A stretch of DNA of 64,000 nucleotides, taken from Nguyenibacter vanlangensis. GTDB taxonomy: Bacteria > Pseudomonadota > Alphaproteobacteria > Acetobacterales > Acetobacteraceae. The stretch is taken from assembly GCF_038719015.1 (NCBI RefSeq), contig NZ_CP152276.1:4295501-4359500 (forward strand), read 5' to 3'. Under the pieces are notes generated by a model. The model saw only the letters and a list, made by a program, of their open reading frames with translations, was not told the DNA's origin and searched no databases. Shown piece after piece: positions 23,085-31,862 of this stretch (its first letter is position 1; the number at the start of each line of letters is the position of its first letter). Both the position numbers and the translations under genes were made by a program.

Positions 23085-26000
23085 TCACTCCCCGACCGGA
23101 CCGACCAGGCGGGTGAAGGCCGCCCGCACCGCGTCCGCGCGCGCCTCCATCTGCTGCAACGCCTCCGCGATCGTTGTCGCCCCCATCTCGCGCAGCAGGA
23201 TCTCGCGGGTCGCGGCGGGCATGGCGGCCGCCGGATCGGCGGGCAGGGCGGTGCCGAACAGGATTCGCAGCATGCTCTGCACGCTGCGCCAGGCCCGGTC
23301 GGCCTCTTCCAGCATACGCCCCGTGCCGCGGTCCAGCATCCCCTGCCGCACCAGGCGACGCAGCGCCTTGCGCGTGTTCGGGTCGCGCGCCGCCGCGTCG
23401 CCGGCCACCAGTTGCAGCGCCTGGGCGATGAATTCCACATCCATCAGCCCGCCGGCCCGATGGCGGATATCCCATGGCCCTTGCGGCGGCAATTCCCGCG
23501 CCACCCGTTCGCGCATCGCCCGCGCATCCTCCAGGATCGCCGCCCGCGTGGCGCCGCGCCGCCCGTCCAGCGCCGCCCCGATCGCGCCGCGCAGCGCGCG
23601 GACCAGCGCCGGCGGCCCGGCCACCACCCGCGCCCGGGTCAGCGCCATGCGCTCCCAGGTCCAGGCGCTTTCGGCGTGATAGCGGCGAAACGCCCCCAGC
23701 GACAGCGCCACCGGTCCTTTCGACCCGGACGGCCGCAGCCGCATATCGACCTCGTAAAGCGGTCCCTCCGGCCCCGGCGCGGTCAGCGCGCCGATGAAGC
23801 CGTGCGCCAGCCGGACGAAATACTGCCCCGCTGGCACCGATCGCGGCGCCAGGCCGCCATCCGCGCCCCCGTCTCCCGCACCATTATACGACCGACCCGG
23901 GGCGGGCGCGTCCACCACGCTGTCGGTCACGTCGTCCGGGTGGTCGAAGACCAGCATCAGGTCCAGGTCCGACCCCAGCATCATCTCGCGCGATCCGGCC
24001 TTGCCCAGCGCCACCACCGCCATGGCGCCGCCCGGCACGCGGCCATAGCGGCGGACATGCTCGGCCGTCACGCGGGCCAGCAGCCCGCGCATCACCGCGT
24101 CGGCCAGTTCGGTGCGCGCGCGGCTGGCGGCATCGACCCCGATCCGGTGCTCCAGCCGCGCGCAGGACAGGCGGAATTCCTCGCCCCGTACCAGCCCGCG
24201 CAGGATCGGCAGCACCTGCTCGGTCGACGCCGCCTGCGCCAGGTGCTGCCGCACCAGGCCCGCGGCCGGAATGTCGGCCGCGCCGTCCTGGTCGGCGCCC
24301 AGCAGCCCGTCCAGCGCGGCCGGGGTCTCCGCCAGATGGTCGGCCAGGAAGGGCGACCCGTCCAGGATCGTGGCGATCCGGTCGATCAGCGCCGGATTGC
24401 GGTCCAGCAGGGTCAGGAACTGGACGCCCGCCCATTGCCGGGCCAGCATGGCATCGAACCGCCGCAGGCAGGTCAGCGGGTCGCGCCGCGCGCCGAACCG
24501 CGCCAGGATCTCCGGCAGCAGCCGGCGCAGCAGGTTCCGCGCCCGGTCCGAGCGCAGCGCCCGCAGCCGGTTGCCGCTCCAGCGCTGCAGCAGGCTCACC
24601 GCGTCGGCGATGTCGGCATCGGCAAATCCGGCGGCGCGCAGATGCTCGGCCAGGTCCTCGGCATCGGGATCGACCGACCGCCCGGCGCCCCCGGGCTCGG
24701 CGAACTGGCCTTCGAAGATCCGCCGCGAATCCCGCATGATCGGCAGCATCGTCCCCGCCAGGGCGCGGCCGTTCTCCTCGGCCATGAACACGGCGAAGGC
24801 GTCGAAGGCTTCCCGCGTGGCCGGCAGCTTGTGGGTCTGGTGGTCGGCCTGCATTTGCAGCCGGTGCTCCGCCCGCCGCAACATGCGATAGGTCCGCGCC
24901 AGGCTGTCGCCCCGCGGGCGGTTCAGCACGCCGGCCCGCACCAGCCGGCGCAGCGCGCCCAGCGTAGTCGGGTCGCGCAGTTCGGGCCGGCGACCGCCCC
25001 AGACCAGTTGCAGCGCCTGGGCCACGAACTCGACCTCGCGAATCCCGCCCTGTCCCAGTTTCAGGTCGTGGCCCATCAGCCAGTCGCGCGCAAGGCGCGG
25101 GTCGTGTACCATCCGCTCGCCCAGGCGCGACAGGCCGGCATGGCCGGCATTGCGGTGGCGGTCGATTCGCGCCTTCATGTCGTGCAGGTCGTCGATGACG
25201 GCGAAATCGAGGTGCCGCCGCCAGACGAAGGGCGCGATCGCGCGCAGGAAACGCCGCCCGGCCGTCACGTCGCCCGCCACCGGCCGCGCCTTGGTCATCG
25301 CCGCGCGCTCCCAGGTCTGGCCCAGGCTTTCGTAATAGGTGATCGCGGCGGGGAACGAGATGGCCGGCGGCGTCGCCGACGGGTCGGGACGCAGGCGCAG
25401 ATCGGTGCGAAACACGTATCCGTCGGCGTCCCGCGCTTCCATCAGCCCGACAAGATCGCTAGTCATGCGGACGAAGATCCGGCGCAGATCCTCATGCCCG
25501 GCATGACAGGCCGGATCGTACAGCACGATCAGGTCGATATCCGAGGAGTAGTTCAGTTCCCGCGCCCCCAGCTTCCCCATCGCCAGCACGACGAAGCCGC
25601 TGCCGCGCGCCGGATGGCGGGGATCGGGCAGGACGATCTGCCCCGTATCGTGGGCTACGCGCAGCAGATGCCTGACCGCCGCCTCCAGCGCCGATTCCGC
25701 CAGGCGGCTCAGCGCCAGCGTCACCTGCTCCAGCGTCCACACCCCGCCGATATCGGCCAGGGCGATGGCCAGCGCCGCCTGCCGCTTGGCCGCGCGCATC
25801 GTCGCCGCGATGTCGGCGCGCGCATCGCGCGGCGACAGGGCGGCCAGGCTGTCCAGCACCGCGCCCATCGCCCGGTCCGGCCCTTCGGCCAGCAGCCGTG
25901 CGAACGGTACGGGGTCGCGGCGCGCCAGCCCGGCCAGATACGGGCTGTTGCCGCCCAGCATGTCCAGCAGCGGCGCCACCCCCGCGGCGCGCAGCAGCGC

Positions 26001-26240
26001 CGCGTCCAGCCCGTGCTCGCGCCACAGCTCCGCGACATCCTCGCGCAGCAGCGCGGCGCCGCGCGGATCGGCCGGCGCCGGCCAGGCGCGATCGGTCCAG
26101 GGACGATCCAGAGAAGCGCGATTCACGGGGGCGCGATCCATCCGGGCATGATCAGTCCGGGGGGGGCTGGCCCGACCCTGCTCGGCCGCCGGCATTTCCT
26201 CGGCGCGCCGGCGGGCATGGGCGGTCTTCGATCGGGGCAT
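23085..26240 (-). CDS. glnE: Bifunctional glutamine synthetase adenylyltransferase/deadenylase
   Basis: A 1051-residue GlnE. It adenylylates GlnA to switch it off under nitrogen excess and removes AMP when nitrogen is short, under control of PII. Two nucleotidyltransferase domains are visible: the N-terminal deadenylase with SSDIDLIVLYD (about residue 232) and the C-terminal adenylylase with GSDLDLMLVFD (about residue 758), each followed by its helical PII-response domain (LGQGGIREVEFVAQALQLV and HRAGGLMDVEFIAQALQLV). It is about 60-70 residues longer than usual. The extra N terminus includes five-residue xDRAx units from a 15-bp repeat, so the true start could be downstream of 26240. Confidence 0.95.
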   Translation of the reverse strand: MPRSKTAHARRRAEEMPAAEQGRASPPRTDHARMDRAPVNRASLDRPWTDRAWPAPADPRGAALLREDVAELWREHGLDAALLRAAGVAPLLDMLGGNSPYLAGLARRDPVPFARLLAEGPDRAMGAVLDSLAALSPRDARADIAATMRAAKRQAALAIALADIGGVWTLEQVTLALSRLAESALEAAVRHLLRVAHDTGQIVLPDPRHPARGSGFVVLAMGKLGARELNYSSDIDLIVLYDPACHAGHEDLRRIFVRMTSDLVGLMEARDADGYVFRTDLRLRPDPSATPPAISFPAAITYYESLGQTWERAAMTKARPVAGDVTAGRRFLRAIAPFVWRRHLDFAVIDDLHDMKARIDRHRNAGHAGLSRLGERMVHDPRLARDWLMGHDLKLGQGGIREVEFVAQALQLVWGGRRPELRDPTTLGALRRLVRAGVLNRPRGDSLARTYRMLRRAEHRLQMQADHQTHKLPATREAFDAFAVFMAEENGRALAGTMLPIMRDSRRIFEGQFAEPGGAGRSVDPDAEDLAEHLRAAGFADADIADAVSLLQRWSGNRLRALRSDRARNLLRRLLPEILARFGARRDPLTCLRRFDAMLARQWAGVQFLTLLDRNPALIDRIATILDGSPFLADHLAETPAALDGLLGADQDGAADIPAAGLVRQHLAQAASTEQVLPILRGLVRGEEFRLSCARLEHRIGVDAASRARTELADAVMRGLLARVTAEHVRRYGRVPGGAMAVVALGKAGSREMMLGSDLDLMLVFDHPDDVTDSVVDAPAPGRSYNGAGDGGADGGLAPRSVPAGQYFVRLAHGFIGALTAPGPEGPLYEVDMRLRPSGSKGPVALSLGAFRRYHAESAWTWERMALTRARVVAGPPALVRALRGAIGAALDGRRGATRAAILEDARAMRERVARELPPQGPWDIRHRAGGLMDVEFIAQALQLVAGDAAARDPNTRKALRRLVRQGMLDRGTGRMLEEADRAWRSVQSMLRILFGTALPADPAAAMPAATREILLREMGATTIAEALQQMEARADAVRAAFTRLVGPVGE
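26086..26160. repeat. 15-bp tandem repeat x5 in the 5' end of glnE
   Basis: Five units of 15 bp (26086, 26101, 26116, 26131 and 26146), sharing GCGCGATC-N-RTCCRG. On the glnE strand they encode five-residue units such as LDRPW, TDRAW and MDRAP in the non-conserved N-terminal extension. Confidence 0.8.
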
Positions 26241-26293
26241 GATCCTTCATCCGGCCTGCGCGGGGGCCCGATGGCGGCCGCGCGCGGCGCACC

Positions 26294-29200
26294 GTGGACA
26301 CGGCCATGACGCGCGGTCAAGGCCCCTCTCCCCCCGCTCCAGACGCCGCCCCTGCGCGCCGGGGCCGCCGGCGCGTCCTGTTCGCGGCGGCGGTGCTGCT
26401 CGTCGTGCCGCTGGCCGCCGCCGCCGGGCTGGCGGTGCGCCTGGCCATGGGCCCACTGGACGTCACGCCGCTCGCCCGGCTGGTCCTGCCCGCGCGCGTC
26501 CTGTCGGGCGGGGCGGGGCAGCCGCCGGTCCTGCGGCTGGATGTCGGGCAGGTCCGCGTGGGCTGGGACGGCCTGCATCGCGGCCTGGCCGCGCCGCTGG
26601 ACGTCACGGCCACCGATCTGCGCCTGCTGCGCCCCGACAATGTCGTGGCCGACCAGATCGGCGCCGCGCGGCTGGTGCTGAATGCCGACGCGCTGTGGCA
26701 TGGCGGCATCGCCCCGCGCATGCTCGTCCTCTCCGGGGCCCGGCTGGCCCTGCGCCGCGCGTCCGACGGGTCGGTCGGGCTGGATACCGGCCCGTTCCGC
26801 GCGGTTGCCACCCGGGGGGCGGCGGCCCTGGCGCTCGACATCCGCTTCTTCGACCGTCTGGTCGTCACCGACGGCGCGGTCACGCTCGGCGACCAGCGGA
26901 CGGCCACGTCCTGGCGCCTGGACGGCCTGGCCGCCGATCTGCGCCGGCTGCGCATCGGCCTGGCGCGGGGCGTCACCGGCACTGCCGCGTTCGGCCTGTC
27001 GGGCCCGGGGCTGCGGGCCCGGCTGCGGGCCGACGGCACGCGTGACGGAACCGCCCTGTCCTGGCACGTCGCCGGCACGCCGGTCGCCCCGCGTGCCTTC
27101 GCCCCCTTCCTGCCGCAGCTCGCGGCCATCGACCTGCCGCTCGGCTTCGACGCCACGATCCGCCTGATCGCCGGCCCGCACCGCCTGCTGGCCCGCCCGC
27201 GATCGGCCGTCCTGACCCTGCATGGCGGGGCGGGGCAGATTTCGACCGGCCCAGGTCCAGGTCCAGGTCCAGGTCCAGGTTCAGGTCCGGGCCCCGGTCC
27301 GACCCCGGGCACCACGGGCACGATCCGGTTCGACGATCTCCAGGCCCGCCTGTCCGCCGATTTCGGCCCCCGATCGAGCGGCCTCCTATCCGGCCCGGCG
27401 CGGATCCGGCTGGACATGCTCCAGGCCCGCCTGCATCCGTCCGACCGCCCCGATGCCCATCCGGACGTCCCCGCGGCGGCCGATCCCGTGCTCCAGGCCG
27501 ACGGCATGCTCGACGTCGCCGGCCCCACCCGCCCCGGCCTGATCCATTTTGGCCCGTCCCGTCCCGGCCCGCCCGGCCCCAGACTGCGCGCCAGCCTGCA
27601 CGCCAGCCTGTCCGACCTGGATTTCGCCCGGCTCGGCGCGTTCTGGCCGGCGGGGCTGGCCAAGGGGGCGCGTGCCTGGGTCACGCGCAACATCACCGCC
27701 GGCACCGCGCACGGGCTGCATGTCGCGGCGACCCTGGCCAACGATACAGGCGCCAACGATGCCGGCTGGGGCGGCCTGCGCCTGCGCACGCTGGGCGGCG
27801 GGGTCACGGGCACCGGCCTGGAGGTGCACTGGCTGCGGCCGATCGCGCCGATGCGCGGCGTGGACGCCACGCTGGCCATCGACGGGCCGGACGCGCTGTC
27901 GATCCGCTTCTCCGGCGGCACCCAGTCCGTCGATCGCGCCGGCCGCAACGTGGACGCCACCGGCATCGGCCGCATCGCGATCGGCAACGGGTCAATGCGG
28001 ATCACCGGCCTGCAGGCCAAGGACCAGATCGGCGACATCGCCGCCACATTGCACGGCGATCTGCCCGACATCATGGCCCTGCTGGCCGAACCGCGGCTGA
28101 ACCTGCTGTCGCGCCACCCCCTGGGTTTCAGCGGACCCTCGGGGCGGGCCCAGGTCGCGCTGCATCTGGTCCTGCCGCTGGACGACCGGGTCGACATCGC
28201 GGATATCCGCCTGTCCAGCCACGCGGACCTCGCGCAGGTGCATCTCGGCAATGTCGTGCTGAACCGCGCGCTCGATGACGGCGCGCTCACGCTCGACGCC
28301 ACGACCCGGGGCCTGACCCTGGCCGGCACCGCAATCCTGGGCGGCATGCCGGCGACGCTGCGCTACGTGATGGATTTCCGCAAGGACGCGGCGACCAGCG
28401 AATCCGCGCAGGTGCGCGCCCACCTCACGCCGGATGTCGCCGACCGGCTCGGCTACGCGGTCGGGCAGCGTTTCGCCGGCAGCGCGGATCTCGACGTGGC
28501 GTACAGCCGCCTGGCCGACGGCACGGGCCAGATCGCGCTGGACCTGGACCTGGCCGACGCCGCCCTGACGATACCGGTCTGGTCCAAGCCGCGCGGCCAG
28601 GCCGCCCATGCCTCGGTCCGGATCGGGCTGGCGCAGGGCCGCCTCGCCAGTGTCGAGGCGATTCACGCCACCGGCCCCGACCTGCAGCTCGACGGGCGGG
28701 CCAGCGTCGTGGACGGGCAGGCCCGCACCCTGGTGCTGCGCGGCTTTCGCATCGGCCGCTCGCACGGCGATGCGACCATCGGCCTGCCGCGGCACGCGAC
28801 CGACCCGGTGCGGGTCGCCGTCCAGGCTCCGGTGCTGGATCTGTCGCCGCTGCTGCATCCCGGCCCGGCGCCGGCCGCGCCGAAACCGGGTCCCTCCTAT
28901 CACATGCCGTCCGCCGCCACCGGCCGCGTCCAGGGGCCGCCGGGGCGAAGCTGGCTGATCGATGCCGACGTGCCCACCCTCTATTACGCCCCCGACGGGG
29001 CGCTGGCCGGCGTTCATGCCCATGTCGAGGATAACGGCATCCGCGTCACGCGGCTGCGCTTCTCGATGGCCGGCCCGTCCCCCGCCACCGCCATCCTCAC
29101 CCCGCAGCCCGACGGGCGGCATCTCCGGGCCAGCGTCCAGGACCTGGGGCTGATGCTGCAGAAGCTGGGCGTGACGCAGCAATTCTCCGGCGGCGCGACG

Positions 29201-29695
29201 GTGCTGCAGGGCGTGTTCGACGACCGCCAGTCCGCGGCGCCCTTCGCCGGCAGCCTGACCATCGGTCCGATCATGCTGCACGACGCGCCACGCCCGGTCC
29301 GGCTGGCCAACAACGCCTCGATCTATGGCTGGATGCAGGCGCCGCGCGGGCAGGGGTTCGAAATCCGCCGCGTCCTGCTGCCCCTGACCTTTCGTGACGG
29401 CACGCTCGCGATCCATGACGGGCAGGCCGGCAACGCCTCGCTGGGGGTGACGGTCGGCGGCACGATCGACCTCGACCGCGCGCGGCTGAACCTGAAGGGC
29501 ACCATCGTGCCGGCCTTCGCGGTGAACGCGCTGCCCGGCCACATGCCCGGCGTCGGACGGTTGATGAGCCCCGAGAAAGGCGGCGGCCTGCTGGCCGCGA
29601 CCTTCTCGGTCGGCGGCGCGCTGGACCGGCCGGACTTGCATGTCAACCCGTTCTCGATCTTCCTGCCGGGCGTGATGCGCCGCCTGGTCCAGTAG
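26294..29695 (+). CDS. Large AsmA-like / YhdP-type membrane-anchored protein
   Basis: A protein of about 1130 residues with a single N-terminal membrane anchor (about residues 27-50, after an Arg-rich cytoplasmic start). A very long beta-rich periplasmic part follows and ends in an AsmA-like C-terminal domain. The C-terminal segment LNLKGTIVPAFAVNALPGHM with GRLMSPEKGGGLLAATFSVGG and DLHVNPFSIFLPGVMRRL is characteristic of the YhdP/DUF3971 branch. In E. coli this branch moves phospholipids to the outer membrane. The start may be 26294 or the ATG at 26306; neither has a strong ribosome site. A Gly-Pro hexanucleotide repeat interrupts the middle. It diverges from glnE across 53 bp, so their promoters must overlap. 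Confidence 0.85.
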   Translation: MDTAMTRGQGPSPPAPDAAPARRGRRRVLFAAAVLLVVPLAAAAGLAVRLAMGPLDVTPLARLVLPARVLSGGAGQPPVLRLDVGQVRVGWDGLHRGLAAPLDVTATDLRLLRPDNVVADQIGAARLVLNADALWHGGIAPRMLVLSGARLALRRASDGSVGLDTGPFRAVATRGAAALALDIRFFDRLVVTDGAVTLGDQRTATSWRLDGLAADLRRLRIGLARGVTGTAAFGLSGPGLRARLRADGTRDGTALSWHVAGTPVAPRAFAPFLPQLAAIDLPLGFDATIRLIAGPHRLLARPRSAVLTLHGGAGQISTGPGPGPGPGPGSGPGPGPTPGTTGTIRFDDLQARLSADFGPRSSGLLSGPARIRLDMLQARLHPSDRPDAHPDVPAAADPVLQADGMLDVAGPTRPGLIHFGPSRPGPPGPRLRASLHASLSDLDFARLGAFWPAGLAKGARAWVTRNITAGTAHGLHVAATLANDTGANDAGWGGLRLRTLGGGVTGTGLEVHWLRPIAPMRGVDATLAIDGPDALSIRFSGGTQSVDRAGRNVDATGIGRIAIGNGSMRITGLQAKDQIGDIAATLHGDLPDIMALLAEPRLNLLSRHPLGFSGPSGRAQVALHLVLPLDDRVDIADIRLSSHADLAQVHLGNVVLNRALDDGALTLDATTRGLTLAGTAILGGMPATLRYVMDFRKDAATSESAQVRAHLTPDVADRLGYAVGQRFAGSADLDVAYSRLADGTGQIALDLDLADAALTIPVWSKPRGQAAHASVRIGLAQGRLASVEAIHATGPDLQLDGRASVVDGQARTLVLRGFRIGRSHGDATIGLPRHATDPVRVAVQAPVLDLSPLLHPGPAPAAPKPGPSYHMPSAATGRVQGPPGRSWLIDADVPTLYYAPDGALAGVHAHVEDNGIRVTRLRFSMAGPSPATAILTPQPDGRHLRASVQDLGLMLQKLGVTQQFSGGATVLQGVFDDRQSAAPFAGSLTIGPIMLHDAPRPVRLANNASIYGWMQAPRGQGFEIRRVLLPLTFRDGTLAIHDGQAGNASLGVTVGGTIDLDRARLNLKGTIVPAFAVNALPGHMPGVGRLMSPEKGGGLLAATFSVGGALDRPDLHVNPFSIFLPGVMRRLVQ
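27254..27301. repeat. Hexanucleotide repeat x8 encoding Gly-Pro in the AsmA-like gene
   Basis: Eight 6-bp units starting at 27254: four exact GGTCCA, then GGTTCA, GGTCCG, GGCCCC and GGTCCG. They encode (GP)4-GS-(GP)3 at about residues 321-336. Since the unit is two codons, copy-number change would lengthen the linker without shifting frame. Confidence 0.92.
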
Positions 29696-29741
29696 AGCGT
29701 CGCCCGGACGGATCGGGGCAGGGAAGGGAGGATAGACGATC

Positions 29742-31100
29742 ATGTCCGACGGATGGGAAGGCGGCCTGCTGGCGCTGGGCCTCGCGGTCCTGCTGCTGCT
29801 GGCGATCCTGCTGGCCCTGCTGCTGCGCCGCCGCGCCCGCCCGGAAGATGGCGGGCGCGGCGGCGAGGGCGACCTGCTCGCCCGCCTCTATGTCATGATC
29901 GAACGCGAAGCCGCCGCCCGCGCCACGGACAGCGAGGCCCAGCGCGCCCGGCTGGCCGAAATCGAGCGCGTGCTGGCGGCCCGACTGGACCAGTCCCGGG
30001 CCGACGTCGCCGACCGGCTGGGCGCGATCGCCCACGCCATCACCCGCGACCTCGCCGATGCCCGCATCCACCAGGGCGAGGCCCTGCGCGAGATGGCCGA
30101 AGCCTCCGCCCGGCAGATCGAGGCGATCCGCGCCACCGTCGACGAACGCCTGCACGAGGCCGTGGAACGCCAGATGCAGACCTCGTTCCAGCGGGTGCTG
30201 GAACAATTCACCGCCATGCAGAAGGCGATGGGCGAGGTCACGGCCATGACGGCCCAGATCGGCGACCTCAAGCGCCTGTTCTCCAACGTCAAGACGCGCG
30301 GCGGCTGGGGCGAGGCGCAGTTGCGCGCCATCCTGGACGACGTGCTGCCGCCCGGCGCCTACCAGGCGAATTGCCGCCTGCGCGAAGGCAGCGCCGAAAT
30401 CGTGGAATTCGCGGTGCGCATGCCGGTCCGCGCCGCGTCGCCCCCCCTGCTCGCCATCGATTCCAAATTCCCGACCGAGGCCTATGAACGCCTGCTGGAC
30501 GCCGTCGAGCGCGTGGACCCCGAGGCCGAGCGCGCCGCCCGCCGCGCGCTGGAGACCACCCTGCGGATCGAGGCGCGCAAGATCGCGGCCAAATATATCG
30601 TGCCCCCGGTCACGGTCGAATTCGCCGTGCTCTACCTGCCCACCGACGGGCTCTATGCCGAAATCGCCCGCATTCCCGGGCTGGTGGACGAAATCGGGCG
30701 CACCAGCCGGGTCATCGTGATGGGGCCGGGCCTGCTGCCGGCCATGCTGCGCACGATTCATCTCGGCTACGTCACCATGGCGCTCGAGGACCGGACCGAC
30801 GGCATCGCCCGCCTGCTGGGCGCCACCCGGCAGGAGATGCTGCGGATGGACGGCGTGCTGGAACGGCTGGCCCGCAACGCCTCGGCCATGTCCTCGTCGA
30901 TCGACGAGGCACGGCGCCGCACGCGGGTCGTGACCCGGCAACTGCGCGGACTGGACGGCGTCGATACGCTGTCCGATACCGCCCGGGCCGCCCCGACCCC
31001 GGAACCGGACCAGGAACCGGACCAGCAACCGGACCAGCAACCGGGCGAGGCCGGCGGGGATGCATCCGGCGGGGGTGAACACGAATTTAGTGGTGCGTGA
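29742..31100 (+). CDS. rmuC: DNA recombination protein RmuC
   Basis: A 452-residue RmuC homologue. An N-terminal membrane anchor (about residues 8-27) is followed by a long coiled coil (about 40-170) and the conserved nuclease-like domain. The domain starts at GDLKRLFSNVKTRGGWGE and contains LAIDSKFPTEAYERLL and FAVLYLPTDGLYAEI. RmuC limits recombination at inverted repeats in E. coli, and related proteins act in phage defence. The C-terminal tail carries EPDQ repeats from a 12-bp array. Its TGA overlaps a GTG (31097) in the frame of the next gene, and the response regulator follows at once. Confidence 0.92.
   Translation: MSDGWEGGLLALGLAVLLLLAILLALLLRRRARPEDGGRGGEGDLLARLYVMIEREAAARATDSEAQRARLAEIERVLAARLDQSRADVADRLGAIAHAITRDLADARIHQGEALREMAEASARQIEAIRATVDERLHEAVERQMQTSFQRVLEQFTAMQKAMGEVTAMTAQIGDLKRLFSNVKTRGGWGEAQLRAILDDVLPPGAYQANCRLREGSAEIVEFAVRMPVRAASPPLLAIDSKFPTEAYERLLDAVERVDPEAERAARRALETTLRIEARKIAAKYIVPPVTVEFAVLYLPTDGLYAEIARIPGLVDEIGRTSRVIVMGPGLLPAMLRTIHLGYVTMALEDRTDGIARLLGATRQEMLRMDGVLERLARNASAMSSSIDEARRRTRVVTRQLRGLDGVDTLSDTARAAPTPEPDQEPDQQPDQQPGEAGGDASGGGEHEFSGA
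31002..31046. repeat. 12-bp tandem repeat in the 3' end of rmuC
   Basis: GAACCGGACCAG twice exactly (31002-31013, 31014-31025), CAACCGGACCAG (31026-31037) and a partial CAACCGGGC (31038-31046). It encodes EPDQ-EPDQ-QPDQ-QPG in the acidic tail, in frame. Confidence 0.9.
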
Positions 31101-31114
31101 AGCGGGGTACCATC

Positions 31115-31855
31115 ATGTGTGCATTGACCATGAACGCGACGTCCAAGCCCGATCCGTCTGCCCCGGCCCAGGAACCCGCCCCCCGGGTACTGCTGGTCGA
31201 GGATGACGGCAAGATCGCCCAGGAAGTCGCCGAGGAACTGGAAAGCCGCGGCTTTTCCGTCCGCCACGAACGGACGGGCTCCAGCGGGCTGTCGGTCGGC
31301 CTCGGCGGCAATTTCGACGTCATGATCATCGACCGCATGCTGCCCGAGATGGACGGCCTGACCCTGATCGAAACCCTGCGCGGGCGGCAGGTCTCCACCC
31401 CGGTGCTGGTCCTGTCCGCCATGTCGGCGGTCGATGACCGGGTCAGCGGGCTCAAGGCCGGCGGCGACGACTACCTGACCAAGCCCTTCGCGATGGAGGA
31501 ACTGGCCGCCCGGCTCGAGGCGCTGATGCGGCGCCCGAACAACACGCGTGAGACGATGCTCCATGTCGGTCCGCTGGCCATGGACCTGATCGAACGCACC
31601 GTGACCCGCGACGGGGTCGTGATCGAATTGCTGCCGCGCGAATTCCGCCTGCTGGAATATCTGATGCGCCGCCCGAACCAGGTGCTCACGCGCAACATGC
31701 TGCTCGAGGATGTGTGGAACTACCGCTTCATCCCGCAGACCAACCTGGTCGACGTGCATATCGGCAAGCTGCGCCGCAAGATCGACGAGCCCGGCGCCAC
31801 CCCCCTGATCCAGAGCATCCGCGGCACCGGCTTCATGCTCCGCATTCCGGAATAG
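31115..31855 (+). CDS. OmpR-family two-component response regulator
   Basis: A 246-residue DNA-binding regulator. The receiver domain has the acidic pair E29/D30-D31, phospho-acceptor D73 in MIIDRMLPEMDG and lysine in LTKPF. The winged-helix domain ends with the typical VDVHIGKLRRKID and IRGTGFMLR. Starts at GTG 31097, ATG 31115 or ATG 31130 are all in frame; I use 31115, with GGGG 8 bp upstream, but the GTG overlapping the rmuC stop is possible. Seven bases separate its stop from the histidine kinase start. The pair most likely controls the RND efflux operon downstream. Confidence 0.92.
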   Translation: MCALTMNATSKPDPSAPAQEPAPRVLLVEDDGKIAQEVAEELESRGFSVRHERTGSSGLSVGLGGNFDVMIIDRMLPEMDGLTLIETLRGRQVSTPVLVLSAMSAVDDRVSGLKAGGDDYLTKPFAMEELAARLEALMRRPNNTRETMLHVGPLAMDLIERTVTRDGVVIELLPREFRLLEYLMRRPNQVLTRNMLLEDVWNYRFIPQTNLVDVHIGKLRRKIDEPGATPLIQSIRGTGFMLRIPE

Positions 31856-31862
31856 GCTGGGC

